A stretch of DNA of 64,000 nucleotides. Source: Raineyella sp. W15-4. Lineage in GTDB: Bacteria; Actinomycetota; Actinomycetes; Propionibacteriales; Propionibacteriaceae. The stretch spans positions 2,666,001-2,730,000 of the forward strand of contig NZ_CP137079.1 in NCBI RefSeq assembly GCF_033170155.1, given 5' to 3'. The position numbers and the translations under genes are program-made. Position 1 is the first letter of the stretch, and every line of letters starts with the position of its first letter. Shown piece by piece: positions 47,032 to 55,606 of this stretch. The notes below the pieces were generated by a model. It searched no databases, was not told the origin of the DNA, and saw only the letters and a list, made by a program, of their open reading frames with translations.

Positions 47032-48603
47032 TCATGCAGACGTGACCCGCCCGAACGTACGCGGCTGGTCGAGGCTCCGGAATGAGGTTTCCTGCTCGGC
47101 ATGCGGAAGGTCGTAAAAGCCAGTTCCCTCGAGCACTGCGATCGCATCCTCGCGCGTACTTACTCCGAGCTTGCGGTAGAGCGACCGTACCTGGGTTTTC
47201 ACGGTGTTGCGAGCCACGCAGAGGGAGGCAGCAATGTCGGACAGCGTCCCGGGATCTCGCAGCCGACGGGCAATGATGGCCTCGCGCTTGCTCAGCGGCG
47301 GGACCACCTGGGAGGGCGGTCTGGCGGATGGTGCCAGCTGCATGCGTCGCCGCAGGTCACCGACTGCGGCCGACAGATCGGGCCTGTCGTTGAGGAATCT
47401 GGCCAGGAGCGTGTCGATCTCGGCATGGGAAAGGGTATGTAGCGGTGTCGTGCTGCCCGAGGAGCGCATCAGGTGGAAGGCATCGGCGAAGGTCGTGTCG
47501 GCCGTTCGGTGGTGCCCGAGACGTTCATTGGCGACGGCACGTCGGAGCAGAACCGGTGGCAGGGTCCGCAGGCAGTGTCGTGGGCCGAAGTGGATGCAGT
47601 GGTCGGTGGTCATCAAGACGCTGCGATCGTCCCCCAGGCGCAGATAGGCCGATGCCCGCTGCAGATCGAAGCACAGGGTGTGGTCCGGCGAGGACTCCCT
47701 GCCCTCGAGGAGCGAGAGAGCCCGCTGGGGCTCGCCTCGTGCGACGAGGAGGGTGGCATGCAGGCTGATCATCATGTCGCGTATCAGGGCCGGAATGGCC
47801 TGTTGATCGGCCCCGTTGGTGACAGGCACGAGCACGGCGATGCCTTCGCTGGGCCGACTGTCGAGGAGCAGTCTCGTCGCATCAGCCAGTGCCGCCAACG
47901 CCCGCCAGGTCGGATCGTCGGGGAGGGTCCGGCGCACGCGTCGCGCACAGCGGTCCAGTCCCACGGTATCCATCTGCGCGGAGGCCACCATGATCCGGCC
48001 GACGAGCAGCATGTAGGCGCCGGCGGTGTGTTCCCAGGCGTGTGCCTGTTCCAGCGTCGCGGCCTTCGCGGAGACGTTCTCCGCACGGATGAACTCCCCA
48101 TTAAGGGCACGGTTCGCCGCGAGCAGACCGTACGCCCGGTACAGCTGGGCGTCACTGCCGGAGTCCAGCGCGTACTCGTGGGCCCGGTAGGCGGCCTGGG
48201 TGCCCTGACGAGCCAGTCCCGCGGTGGCATAGGCCTCCGAGGCGGCCGACCAGAACACCGCGAGAGTAGCAGCGATCACGCCGGCGTCCTGCCCGACCAG
48301 CCGAAGATCAGTCTCGGCATCGGCGAGCTCCACCGCTTCCTCGACAGAGCCGGACCGGGCCCTGGCCAGGATCAGCGCGGCGCCGACCACGCGCCGGCGA
48401 TGGTGGTCCAGTTCCGCGAGACAGATCGGGCTGGTCGCGAGGAGCGCCTCGGTGGCTCGACCCGATGGGTACTCCCCGCCGGGCAGCGTCGCGGCGAGGT
48501 ATGCCTCGCAGATCCGTGCCAGACGGGTCTCTCCGTCTCCGCCCCGGCCCACGCTGGATCGGTGATGACCTCCTCGGGCACTCTTGGACAACATCTGGCC
48601 CAT
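47032..48603 (-). CDS. Large LuxR-family transcriptional regulator
   Basis: A 523-aa protein: a long helical, TPR-like region (about residues 30-430, for example GLARQGTQAAYRAHEYALDS, AYLRLGDDRSVLMTTDHC) and a C-terminal LuxR HTH (PLSKREAIIARRLRDPGTLS, VARNTVKTQVRSLYRKLGVS). It lacks the N-terminal AAA/NTPase part of LAL regulators. ATG 48603 has AGGAGGAAA upstream and is preferred to 48630. Targets unknown; the next gene upstream is the fused sigma factor in the same direction. Confidence 0.82.
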   Translation of the reverse strand: MGQMLSKSARGGHHRSSVGRGGDGETRLARICEAYLAATLPGGEYPSGRATEALLATSPICLAELDHHRRRVVGAALILARARSGSVEEAVELADAETDLRLVGQDAGVIAATLAVFWSAASEAYATAGLARQGTQAAYRAHEYALDSGSDAQLYRAYGLLAANRALNGEFIRAENVSAKAATLEQAHAWEHTAGAYMLLVGRIMVASAQMDTVGLDRCARRVRRTLPDDPTWRALAALADATRLLLDSRPSEGIAVLVPVTNGADQQAIPALIRDMMISLHATLLVARGEPQRALSLLEGRESSPDHTLCFDLQRASAYLRLGDDRSVLMTTDHCIHFGPRHCLRTLPPVLLRRAVANERLGHHRTADTTFADAFHLMRSSGSTTPLHTLSHAEIDTLLARFLNDRPDLSAAVGDLRRRMQLAPSARPPSQVVPPLSKREAIIARRLRDPGTLSDIAASLCVARNTVKTQVRSLYRKLGVSTREDAIAVLEGTGFYDLPHAEQETSFRSLDQPRTFGRVTSA

Positions 48604-48852
48604 GTGGTTTCCTCCTTCGTCGACCAGCACGCGTCATCCAAGTGCTCTGGTGACGCTGACCCCCTACAGAGAAGACGGGGATGGCGGGCGTGGATGACGC
48701 GCCGTGAGGAAAAAAGGTGAATCCGGGCATGAGCTGCCGCCGGTTCGAGTGGAGATGGGAAAGCAGTCAGGACGAGGCGGGAAGTGCGCAGGTGGTTGTC
48801 AGGGATACGGGCCGACCGAAGCGGCACCGTCAGTTTCTGAGGAGTCGCGCAG

Positions 48853-50352
48853 CTAGTACCACCCGTACGCGTGACCCTTGGGCCCGGGCTTGTCGGGAGG
48901 ACTCGGCTGCGGAGTCGCGACAGGACCACTCGGCGTCGGCACCGGAACCGGCGTCACAACAGGACCACTCGGCGTCGGCACCGGAACCGGCGTCACAACA
49001 GGACCACTCGGCGTCGGCACCGGAACCGGCGTCACGACAGGACCACTCGGCGTCGGCACCGGAACCGGCGGGATCGATGCCATCGGCCTCGGGCTCGGCC
49101 CGGGGTTCGTGGCTAGGCGGGCGGAGCTCACCTCAGCCGCTCGGTCGGCGAGCTGAGCGGCCGGAGCCGATGGGGCGGCGGTCCCGTCAACCGCCTGCCC
49201 GGCAGCTTCACCCGCCGATGGCGAGACCGTCACCGGTCGGCCGGCCTGGGCCGCGGCCAGGTCGGCCGACGTCGATGACGAGCGGGGCACGCCGCCCAGA
49301 GCCACCGCCACCGCAACACCCGCGACGGTGACAACGACGGCAGCGACACCGGCGACCGTCTTGACGGCCGGAGTCGAGCCGGACACTGCGGATGAACCGG
49401 CCCGCCCGGACTCGGCGGAATTGCCCGAAGCGTGGGCGCTCCCACCGCCGGACGGCCGCGCAGCGGCGGACGGCGGAGCGTTGGTCGCCCACAAGCCGAT
49501 CAAGCCGGCCGCGGACCCGCCACCGATGAGTGCGGCGATGCGCAAAGAGGTGGCGAGGTGGGCCAGCCGATGAGCGGCCCCGGCGCACTCTCGGCACTGG
49601 TCCAGGTGTGTCCTGACGCGGGCTTCCTGGGGTGAACTAAGGGCACGACGTACGAATCCACCGATGCGATCCAGGGCCCATTGGCAGTCAGGTGCTTCGC
49701 TGCGCCTGTCGACGTGTGCCTGAAGCCAAGCCCGACTCAGGCCGTTGCGGGCACGTTTGGTCAACGCCGCAGTGCCGTTCGCCGACATACCGAGGTCCTT
49801 GGCGACGTCCGACGTGGGACGCCCTTCCACGTCGATCATCCACAGCACCGAGCGCCACCGCGCCGGAAGTGCGTTGAACGCCGTGGCCACCACTTCGTGT
49901 TCGGCCATTGCCCCGGAGAACCCGTCGTCGGCGACCTGAGCGTTACGCCTGATCCCGTACTCGAGCCGGTCCTCCTCGAGGGGGTCCTCCCGGTTACGAG
50001 TGGCGGCGGTGGTCGCAACATTCCGGATCGTCGTCCGCAGGTATGGTCCGAACACCTGTTCCGGGCCGCCACCACCCCGAAACGCCGACCAGACCCGGGC
50101 GAATGCCTCCGCCACGAGGTCCTCCGGATCGAGTGTGCTGCTGATATGAGCCGCGTACCGGAGTGCTCCGGCGTGATGGCTCCTGAACAGTGCCTCGAAG
50201 GCACGCTCATCCCCGTGACGAGCCAACCGGATCAGCTTCTGCTCACCCGCGTCCTCGTCGTGCTCGTCGGCCTTCTGCTCTGTTCCCAATGCGCCGCTTC
50301 CCCGAAAGGCGCCGCCCGGCGGCCCAGTGCACCATGCCAGCCTGTCGACCAC
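48853..50352 (-). CDS. ECF-type sigma factor fused to a zinc-finger-like motif, membrane segments and a Pro-rich external tail
   Basis: 499 aa. Sigma region 2 is about residues 45-112 (DERAFEALFRSHHAGALRY, DPEDLVAEAFARVWSAF) and region 4 about 155-210 (ALPARWRSVLWMIDVEG, AKDLGMSANGTAALTKR). Residues 249-261 (HLDQCRECAGAAH) give the H-x3-C-x2-C pattern of zinc-binding anti-sigma domains. Hydrophobic stretches follow at ~271-290 and ~331-352, then an Ala/Ser linker and a tail of four 13-residue repeats (VPVPTPSGPVVTP). The sigma factor and its anti-sigma-like, membrane-tethered part are thus in one chain. The GTG 50352 start is uncertain; TTG 50289 is an alternative. Confidence 0.8.
   Translation of the reverse strand: MVDRLAWCTGPPGGAFRGSGALGTEQKADEHDEDAGEQKLIRLARHGDERAFEALFRSHHAGALRYAAHISSTLDPEDLVAEAFARVWSAFRGGGGPEQVFGPYLRTTIRNVATTAATRNREDPLEEDRLEYGIRRNAQVADDGFSGAMAEHEVVATAFNALPARWRSVLWMIDVEGRPTSDVAKDLGMSANGTAALTKRARNGLSRAWLQAHVDRRSEAPDCQWALDRIGGFVRRALSSPQEARVRTHLDQCRECAGAAHRLAHLATSLRIAALIGGGSAAGLIGLWATNAPPSAAARPSGGGSAHASGNSAESGRAGSSAVSGSTPAVKTVAGVAAVVVTVAGVAVAVALGGVPRSSSTSADLAAAQAGRPVTVSPSAGEAAGQAVDGTAAPSAPAAQLADRAAEVSSARLATNPGPSPRPMASIPPVPVPTPSGPVVTPVPVPTPSGPVVTPVPVPTPSGPVVTPVPVPTPSGPVATPQPSPPDKPGPKGHAYGWY
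48923..49070. repeat. 39-bp tandem repeat (minisatellite) inside the sigma-factor fusion gene
   Basis: Four copies start at 48923, 48962, 49001 and 49040; each begins GGACCACTCGGCGTCGGCAC. The first three are almost identical and the fourth diverges at its end. The period of 39 keeps the reading frame and encodes 13-residue Pro/Val/Thr units. Copy number may vary between strains by slippage or recombination. Confidence 0.9.
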
Positions 50353-50528
50353 TCACCGGACGGTCTCTGGACGAGAGTAGCCGTGTGCGACCGAGGGCCC
50401 CGGGGATCGGCCACCACTTTTCACCCACAATTTCACCCCTGGGGATTGTTGGGGCCACTCACCTGCACTTACCTGCGTCGCCACCATCCGACCACCGGTT
50501 CTAGCCCGGGACCACCGCGACCGTGCGG

Positions 50529-51170
50529 TCACCGACGCTCTCCGCCGCGCCTCCGCGGGGCGACCTGCTGCCGGAGGATCGTGCGCGACTTCTCGGGAGC
50601 CACCTTGCGGGAGTCGGTGAGGTAGATCTCGTGGTGTCTGCCGACCATGGACCAGCCGTGCTCCGGGATGAACTCGTCGTGCAGGCGGGCCAGCACCTCG
50701 GTCTCGTCGTCGAAGGACCCGAGGTGCAGGGTCTGGACGCAGCGGCCCTCGACGAGCCGTTCCAGGCGAAGGTCGTCGAGCCGGGCCGGCGGATTCTTGG
50801 CTCCGGCGTCCGCGACGGCCGTGGCGACCACGTCCCGGTCGATCCAGTCCGGAACCATCATCAGCAGTGTCCAGTCCCACCGCGACTTGTCCCGGGACGC
50901 GGTGAAGGCCGCCATGTCCTCGGCCCACCACAGCCCTTCCAGGGGCATCACGACATAGTCGCGCCCGAGCTCCCTCTTGCTGGCGAACTTCAGCTTGTAC
51001 GCCACCGGGTAGAGCGTCTCCACCGCCCCGGTGAAGGCCACCGAGGTGTTCGGGTCGCCGTGCCCGTCGATCATCAGGTACTGCAGGTCCGGCACCTCGA
51101 CGACCCGGAACTGGCCCGCTGTCGCGTGGTAGGCGTCGATGGTCTTCTTGAAATCGATCTTGTCGCTCAT
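50529..51170 (-). CDS. GyrI-like small-molecule-binding domain protein
   Basis: 213 aa. It starts MSDKIDFKKTIDAYHATAG, and the family region has VVEVPDLQYLMIDGHGDPN, LYPVAYKLKFASKRE and EGLWWAEDMAAFT, as in COG4832/GyrI-like stand-alone proteins related to the ligand-binding domain of AraC/MerR regulators. It ends with a basic tail. There is no DNA-binding domain. GGGAG lies before ATG 51170. Some relatives hydrolyse or bind cytotoxic compounds; the role here is unknown. Confidence 0.8.
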   Translation of the reverse strand: MSDKIDFKKTIDAYHATAGQFRVVEVPDLQYLMIDGHGDPNTSVAFTGAVETLYPVAYKLKFASKRELGRDYVVMPLEGLWWAEDMAAFTASRDKSRWDWTLLMMVPDWIDRDVVATAVADAGAKNPPARLDDLRLERLVEGRCVQTLHLGSFDDETEVLARLHDEFIPEHGWSMVGRHHEIYLTDSRKVAPEKSRTILRQQVAPRRRGGERR

Positions 51171-51323
51171 CGGGCTCCCGTCTCCGGTCGCGAACCTCGG
51201 TCTGCCGGCCTCCAGCAGGCCCGCCCCCATGGTCGCACCCCCACCCGGTCAGCCTCGCTCATCTCCTCCAGGCGCTCGACCCCACCCCTTGCCCGGCCCC
51301 CGTGCCCGCGGCGAGGATAGTGA

Positions 51324-51333
51324 GTGAGCTCAC
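51324..51333. promoter_or_regulatory. Palindrome GTGAGCTCAC at the VOC-protein promoter
   Basis: The perfect 10-base palindrome follows a GATAGT -10-like box (51316-51321) by 2 bases and precedes the ATG by 34. The position suits a repressor operator; the regulator is not known. Confidence 0.35.
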
Positions 51334-51367
51334 AACCACTTCTGCCCGACGACCGAAGGAGACCATC

Positions 51368-51763
51368 ATGACCGCACTGCCAGGACTTTGGCTGACCCTG
51401 CGCTATCGCGACGCCGGTGCCGCGATCACCTTCCTCCGCGAGGCGTTCGGCTTCGAGTTGACCGTCGCCTACACCGACGAGACCGACCCCTCGATCGTGG
51501 CGCATGCCGAGTTGCTGTGGCCGCTCGGCGGTGGCGTCATGCTCGGCTCGGTCCGTGAGGAGAACGCCGACGTCGTCCCGCCCGGCGGTTCGGCGTACGT
51601 CGTCACCGACGACCCGGATGGGCTGTACGCCCGGGCCCTCGCCGCGGGCGCGACCGAGGTGCGCGGCCTGGTCGACCAGGACTACGGCTCGCGCGAGTTC
51701 ACCGTACGTGACCCCGAAGGGGTCGTCTGGAGCTTCGGCACCTACCGCGGGCAGCAGGGGTAG
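51368..51763 (+). CDS. VOC-fold protein (glyoxalase/bleomycin-resistance family)
   Basis: 131 aa with two beta-alpha-beta-beta-beta modules: GLWLTLRYRDAGAAITFLRE, FGFELTVAYTDETD, ELLWPLGGGVMLGSV and FTVRDPEGVVWSFGTY. It resembles PhnB/YdhR-like VOC proteins. The metal-ligand positions are not clearly conserved, so it may bind rather than convert its ligand. AAGGAG precedes ATG 51368; the longer in-frame start at 51302 is upstream of the promoter-like box. Confidence 0.82.
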   Translation: MTALPGLWLTLRYRDAGAAITFLREAFGFELTVAYTDETDPSIVAHAELLWPLGGGVMLGSVREENADVVPPGGSAYVVTDDPDGLYARALAAGATEVRGLVDQDYGSREFTVRDPEGVVWSFGTYRGQQG

Positions 51764-51812
51764 CCGGGCCGGCTCCGCCACTCGGCGACAGTGAATCGGT
51801 CGCCAGCTCCCC

Positions 51813-52286
51813 TCACGACTCCTCCTCTCGCGAAGCGGAGTCCAGCTTCTCGAGGATCGTGAGCAGCCCCTCGCGCAGCCGCTCGGCCTCGGCCGGCGTC
51901 AACCCGATCGAGGCGCTCAACCTCTCGGGCACGTCGGCCACCCGTTCGCGTAGGGCAAGCCCGGCGGTCGTCGCGGAGACCAGCACCCGGCGCTCGTCGG
52001 CGTGGTCTCGATGCCGCGTCACCAGGCCGGCCGCCTCCAGCCGCTTCAACAGTGGGGTGAGCGTGCCGGAATCCAGCCGGAGCCGCTCCCCGACCTCGCC
52101 GACAGTCGGCGCGCCGTCGGTCTCCCACAGGACGAGCATCACGAGGTACTGCGGGTACGTGAGGCCGGTCTCCGCCAGTAGTTCGCTGTATCGCCTGGTG
52201 ACCGCCCGGGTCGCCGCGTAGAGCGGGAAGCACAGCTGCGCGTCCAGCCGCAGCTGTTCGAACGTGGGATGGGGGGCGTCGGGCAC
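51813..52286 (-). CDS. ohrR: OhrR-type MarR-family peroxide sensor
   Basis: A 157-aa winged-helix repressor. The N-terminal LDAQLCFPLYAATRAVTRRY contains the reactive cysteine (residue 19) and following Tyr residues of OhrR; the HTH is VGEVGERLRLDSGTLTPLLK with wing HRDHADERRVLVSATTAG. It divergently flanks ohr across an inverted repeat. Organic peroxides oxidise the cysteine and release the DNA in characterised relatives. Confidence 0.9.
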   Translation of the reverse strand: MPDAPHPTFEQLRLDAQLCFPLYAATRAVTRRYSELLAETGLTYPQYLVMLVLWETDGAPTVGEVGERLRLDSGTLTPLLKRLEAAGLVTRHRDHADERRVLVSATTAGLALRERVADVPERLSASIGLTPAEAERLREGLLTILEKLDSASREEES

Positions 52287-52316
52287 AGCCGAAGTCTACC
52301 CTTGCATCATTAAGTT

Positions 52317-52337
52317 GTACGCAATATGATTGCGCAC
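52317..52337. promoter_or_regulatory. Inverted repeat between ohrR and ohr, likely OhrR operator
   Basis: GTACGCAAT (52317-52325) and ATTGCGCAC (52329-52337) are complementary except for one base, with a 3-base spacer. The site ends directly before the preferred ohr ATG 52338 and is AT-rich relative to its surroundings. It lies in the middle of the divergent pair. Confidence 0.7.
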
Positions 52338-52754
52338 ATGAAACCTCTCTACACCACCACCGCAGTGAGCACCGGCGACGGCCGCAACGGGCATGTCGCC
52401 TCCCCCGACGGCTTCGTGAACGCCGAGGTCCGCATCCCGCAGGAGATGGGCGGCACCGGCGGGGCGACCAACCCCGAGCAGCTCTTCGCCGCCGGGTACG
52501 CCGCCTGCTTCCACTCCGCGCTCAAGGCGGTCGGCCGCCAGACCCGGGCCGACCTCAGCGAGTCCGAAGTGGTCGCCGATGTGAGCATCGGCGAGAACGG
52601 GACCGGGGGCTTCCAGCTCGCGGTCGCCCTGGAGGTCACGATCCCCCGCCTGGAGCGGAGCACTGCGCAGGACCTGGTGGCGCAGGCCCACCAGGTCTGC
52701 CCCTATTCCAACGCCACCCGCGGCAACATCGACGTCACCCTCAGCGTCGCCTGA
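52338..52754 (+). CDS. ohr: Organic hydroperoxide resistance protein
   Basis: A 138-aa thiol peroxidase that reduces organic hydroperoxides in the cytosol. Catalytic cysteines lie in FAAGYAACFHSALKAVG and AHQVCPYSNATRGNIDV; the N-terminal LYTTTAVSTGDGRNGHV is typical. I use ATG 52338; the in-frame ATG 52326 falls within the operator. It is regulated by the divergent OhrR. Confidence 0.94.
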   Translation: MKPLYTTTAVSTGDGRNGHVASPDGFVNAEVRIPQEMGGTGGATNPEQLFAAGYAACFHSALKAVGRQTRADLSESEVVADVSIGENGTGGFQLAVALEVTIPRLERSTAQDLVAQAHQVCPYSNATRGNIDVTLSVA

Positions 52755-52818
52755 GATCCGGCGGCATGCGGGCCGCCCCCGCATGCCGCCGATCCGGCCG
52801 CCATGCTCCAATAGGAGC

Positions 52819-53637
52819 ATGGCAACGCAGCCCGGGTGCAGGGGCGTGCTCATCTTCGTCGTCACGACCCTCCTGGTCAGCTGGGGCTGGTGGGGGATGC
52901 TGATCTACTGGGGCGCCACAGTGACGGTCGGCGCCTGGCCGACCCACTTCCCCGGGCTGCTCGGTCCGGCGATCGGCGCGTTGGTGGCGGCCGGGGCCAC
53001 CGGACGCCCCACCTTCCGCCGACTCGTCGGACGCCTGGCCAGATGGCGGATCGGCGGGCTCGGTTGGCTGCTCGCGCTTGTCCCACTACTTGTGGCACTG
53101 CTGACGGTGCCGGTCGCGCGGCTGCTGACCGGCGCCTGGCCCGCCCTGGACGATCTCGGCCGGGTCAGCGGCCTCCCACCGGTCACCGGCGGGTGGGTGC
53201 CGGTGCTGGTCGCGGTGGTCTTCGTCGTCGACGGGATCGGCGAGGAGCTGGGGTGGCGTGGCTGGCTGCAACCGGCACTGGCAGCACGATGGGGGACACC
53301 ACGAGCGACCATCGTCACCTGGCTGGCGTGGACGCTGTGGCATGCGCCGCTGTTCGTCGTGGTCGCCACCTTCCGGGGGCTGATCGGGATCACCCTGCTC
53401 GGGTGGCTGATGGGCCTGGCCTGCGCCTCGGTCGTCGCCGCCTGGCTGATGCGGCGCACCGACAGCGTGCCCGCGCTCGCGGCCTGGCACACCGCCTACA
53501 CCATGGCAGCCGGGACCGCCGCCGCCGGCGGCCTCTTCGCGGCGACCTCGACGGCGGCGATCATCGTGTGGGCAGTGCTGATCCTGGGTGCGTGGGCGAT
53601 CCGGAAGTCACGCGGGTCCGGCCCCACGGTCCGCTAG
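52819..53637 (+). CDS. CPBP/Abi family intramembrane metalloprotease-like protein
   Basis: About 272 aa with seven or eight hydrophobic helices. Motif 1, VDGIGEELGWRGWLQPALAA (Glu-Glu and Arg), and the His motif WLAWTLWHAPLFVVVATF match CPBP glutamic/metalloproteases (CAAX-processing relatives). Possible roles include peptide maturation or self-immunity. An inverted repeat ATGCTCC-AATA-GGAGCAT (52803-52820) overlaps ATG 52819. It converges with the DrrB-like permease with a 4-base overlap. Confidence 0.83.
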   Translation: MATQPGCRGVLIFVVTTLLVSWGWWGMLIYWGATVTVGAWPTHFPGLLGPAIGALVAAGATGRPTFRRLVGRLARWRIGGLGWLLALVPLLVALLTVPVARLLTGAWPALDDLGRVSGLPPVTGGWVPVLVAVVFVVDGIGEELGWRGWLQPALAARWGTPRATIVTWLAWTLWHAPLFVVVATFRGLIGITLLGWLMGLACASVVAAWLMRRTDSVPALAAWHTAYTMAAGTAAAGGLFAATSTAAIIVWAVLILGAWAIRKSRGSGPTVR

Positions 53638-54398
53638 GTGATCCTGCGGCGGTAGATGACCATCGCAACGGCGTACGCCACGACGAGGACACCGATGCAC
53701 CAGGCCAGCGCGACCCAGATGTCACTGCCGACCGGCTGCCCGGTGAACAGCTCACGGAGCGTGTTGACGATCGACGTCACCGGCTGGTGCTCCGCGAACC
53801 AGCGCACCGGGCCGGGCATCGTGGCGGTGGGCACGAAGGCGGAGCTGATGAACGGCAGGAAGATCAACGGGTAGGAGAAGGCGCTCGCGCCGTCCACCGA
53901 CTTCGCGACGAGGCCGGGGATGACGGCGATCCAGGTCAGGGCGAGAGTGAAGAGGACCAGGATGCCGGCGACCGCCAGCCAGGCCAGCACCCCCGTCCCC
54001 GACCGGAAGCCCATCAGCAGGGCGACGCCGACGACGACCACGAGCGAGATCAGGTTGGCGACCAGCGAGGTCAGCACATGCGCCCACAGCACGGACGACC
54101 TGGCGATCGGCATGGACTGGAATCGGTCGAAGATCCCGCTCTTCATGTCCAGGAAGAGCCGGAATGCCGTGTAGGAGATGCCTGACGCGATGGTGATGAG
54201 CAGGATGCCGGGCAGCAGGTAGTTCACGTACGACGGCCCCGTCCCGGAGTTGATCGCCCCGCCGAAGACGTAGACGAACAGCAGCATGAACGCGATCGGC
54301 ATGACCGTCGTGGTGATGATGGTGTCCATGCTGCGGGCGATGTGACGCAACGACCGCCCCAACAGGACGGAGGTGTCGCCGAGGAAGTGACTGGTCAT
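53634..54398 (-). CDS. ABC-2 exporter permease (DrrB-like)
   Basis: 254 aa with about six helices. Typical segments are TTTVMPIAFMLLFVYVFGGA, PGILLITIASGISYTAFRLF, FDRFQSMPIARSSVLWAHV and IFLPFISSAFVPTATMPGP. It is the membrane partner of the following ATPase (overlapping ATGA). It resembles daunorubicin-type drug exporters; substrate unknown. Confidence 0.9.
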   Translation of the reverse strand: MTSHFLGDTSVLLGRSLRHIARSMDTIITTTVMPIAFMLLFVYVFGGAINSGTGPSYVNYLLPGILLITIASGISYTAFRLFLDMKSGIFDRFQSMPIARSSVLWAHVLTSLVANLISLVVVVGVALLMGFRSGTGVLAWLAVAGILVLFTLALTWIAVIPGLVAKSVDGASAFSYPLIFLPFISSAFVPTATMPGPVRWFAEHQPVTSIVNTLRELFTGQPVGSDIWVALAWCIGVLVVAYAVAMVIYRRRIT

Positions 54399-55207
54399 CG
54401 TTGTTCCTCACTCGTACGCACCGAGGGTGTGGCGGTCGTCGACATCACCCCCGTGGTGTCGTCACCGATGACGGCGAGGAAGAGGTCCTCCAGCGTCGGC
54501 TGCTTCTCGACGTACTCGACCGTGGTGGGCGGCAGCAGCCGCTTGAGTTCGGCGAGGGTGCCGTTGACGATGATCCGACCGCCGTGGAGGATCGCGATCC
54601 GGTCGGCCAACTGTTCGGCCTCGTCGAGGTACTGGGTGGTGAGCAGCACCGTGGTGCCGTTCGCGGCGAGTTCCTTGACGCACCTCCACACCTCGAGACG
54701 CGCCTGGGGGTCGAGACCGGTGGTCGGCTCGTCGAGAAAAATGACCGGCGGGTCGCCGATCAGGCTCATTGCGATGTCGAGCCGGCGGCGCATACCGCCG
54801 GAGTACGTTGCGACCCGCCGGGTCGCCGCCTCGGCCAGCCCGAAGCGTGCGAGCAGGTCGTCGGCCACCCGACCGGGATCGGGAAGGTGCCGCAGCCGGG
54901 CGACGAGGATGAGGTTCTCCCGGCCCGACAGGATCTCGTCGACGGCGGCGAACTGCCCGGTGAGGCTGATCGAGGCCCGTACGTCAGCGGCCTGGGTCAT
55001 GACGTCGAAGCCGTTGACCGATGCCTCTCCCGCGTCGGGGCGGAGCAGGGAGGCAAGGATCCGGACGATCGTCGTCTTGCCCGCGCCGTTGGCGCCGAGC
55101 AGGGCGAAGATGCCGCCCCGCGCCACCTCGAAGTCGACCCCGCGGAGCACCTCCAGCTTCCGGTAGGACTTCTCCAGGCCGACCACGCGGATGGCTGTCG
55201 GGGTCAT
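54395..55207 (-). CDS. ABC exporter ATPase (DrrA-like)
   Basis: 270 aa: Walker A ALLGANGAGKTTIVRIL, a signature altered to ATYSGGMRRRLDIAMSL as in the DrrA family, Walker B VIFLDEPTTGLDPQARLEV and H-loop LLTTQYLDEAEQLADR. The start overlaps the DUF1048 stop by 4 bases. It forms a PadR-DUF1048-ATPase-permease operon, a common inducible drug-efflux layout. Confidence 0.92.
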   Translation of the reverse strand: MTPTAIRVVGLEKSYRKLEVLRGVDFEVARGGIFALLGANGAGKTTIVRILASLLRPDAGEASVNGFDVMTQAADVRASISLTGQFAAVDEILSGRENLILVARLRHLPDPGRVADDLLARFGLAEAATRRVATYSGGMRRRLDIAMSLIGDPPVIFLDEPTTGLDPQARLEVWRCVKELAANGTTVLLTTQYLDEAEQLADRIAILHGGRIIVNGTLAELKRLLPPTTVEYVEKQPTLEDLFLAVIGDDTTGVMSTTATPSVRTSEEQR

Positions 55208-55605
55208 GGCTGTTCCCTTCGGTCAGTCTGTTCGACAGACCTGTCAGTCTGTTCGGCGGACTCGATCGACCGGGTCAGTCGGGCGCGTTCGTTGTCGATC
55301 CATCGCTTGCCGAGGTAGGCCTGGGCGAACAGGTCGGCGAACTCGACCGGGTCCTCCCCCACGATGTCGCGCACCGGCGTGCCGTCGGCGGCGGCGCGTT
55401 CCCACAGCTCGACGAAGTCGCGCAGCATCGTCACCACCGAATCGTCCTCGGGGATCCCGGCGGCGCCGCTCATGAAGTAGCGGTGGAACGCCTTCGCGAC
55501 GGTGACGTACGGCTCGGGCAGGGCGTCGATGCGGGCCCTGTAGCGCCGGTATTCCTTCTTCTGTTCGAGCGATCCGGTGACCAGCTCGATCCACTTCGCT
55601 GCCAT
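55204..55605 (-). CDS. DUF1048 protein
   Basis: 133 aa, all-helical: KWIELVTGSLEQKKEYRRYR, LPEPYVTVAKAFHRYFMSG, FVELWERAAADGTPVRDIVG. Family members usually sit between a PadR regulator and a DrrAB exporter, as here. The Gln/Thr/Asp-rich C terminus includes a short repeat (EQTDRSVEQTDR). Possibly a helper or adapter of regulation; function not established. Confidence 0.85.
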   Translation of the reverse strand: MAAKWIELVTGSLEQKKEYRRYRARIDALPEPYVTVAKAFHRYFMSGAAGIPEDDSVVTMLRDFVELWERAAADGTPVRDIVGEDPVEFADLFAQAYLGKRWIDNERARLTRSIESAEQTDRSVEQTDRREQP

Positions 55606-55606
55606 G

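Noticed and set aside
48923-49070. Regular 39-bp repeats that might suggest a CRISPR array
   Set aside because: Copies are contiguous without spacers, the period is a multiple of 3 and the repeats are in frame within a long coding region.
52783-52818. Upstream start (52783) for the CPBP protein
   Set aside because: The added residues are Pro/Arg-rich and polar, and the inverted repeat and promoter-like region would fall inside the coding sequence; still not fully excluded.
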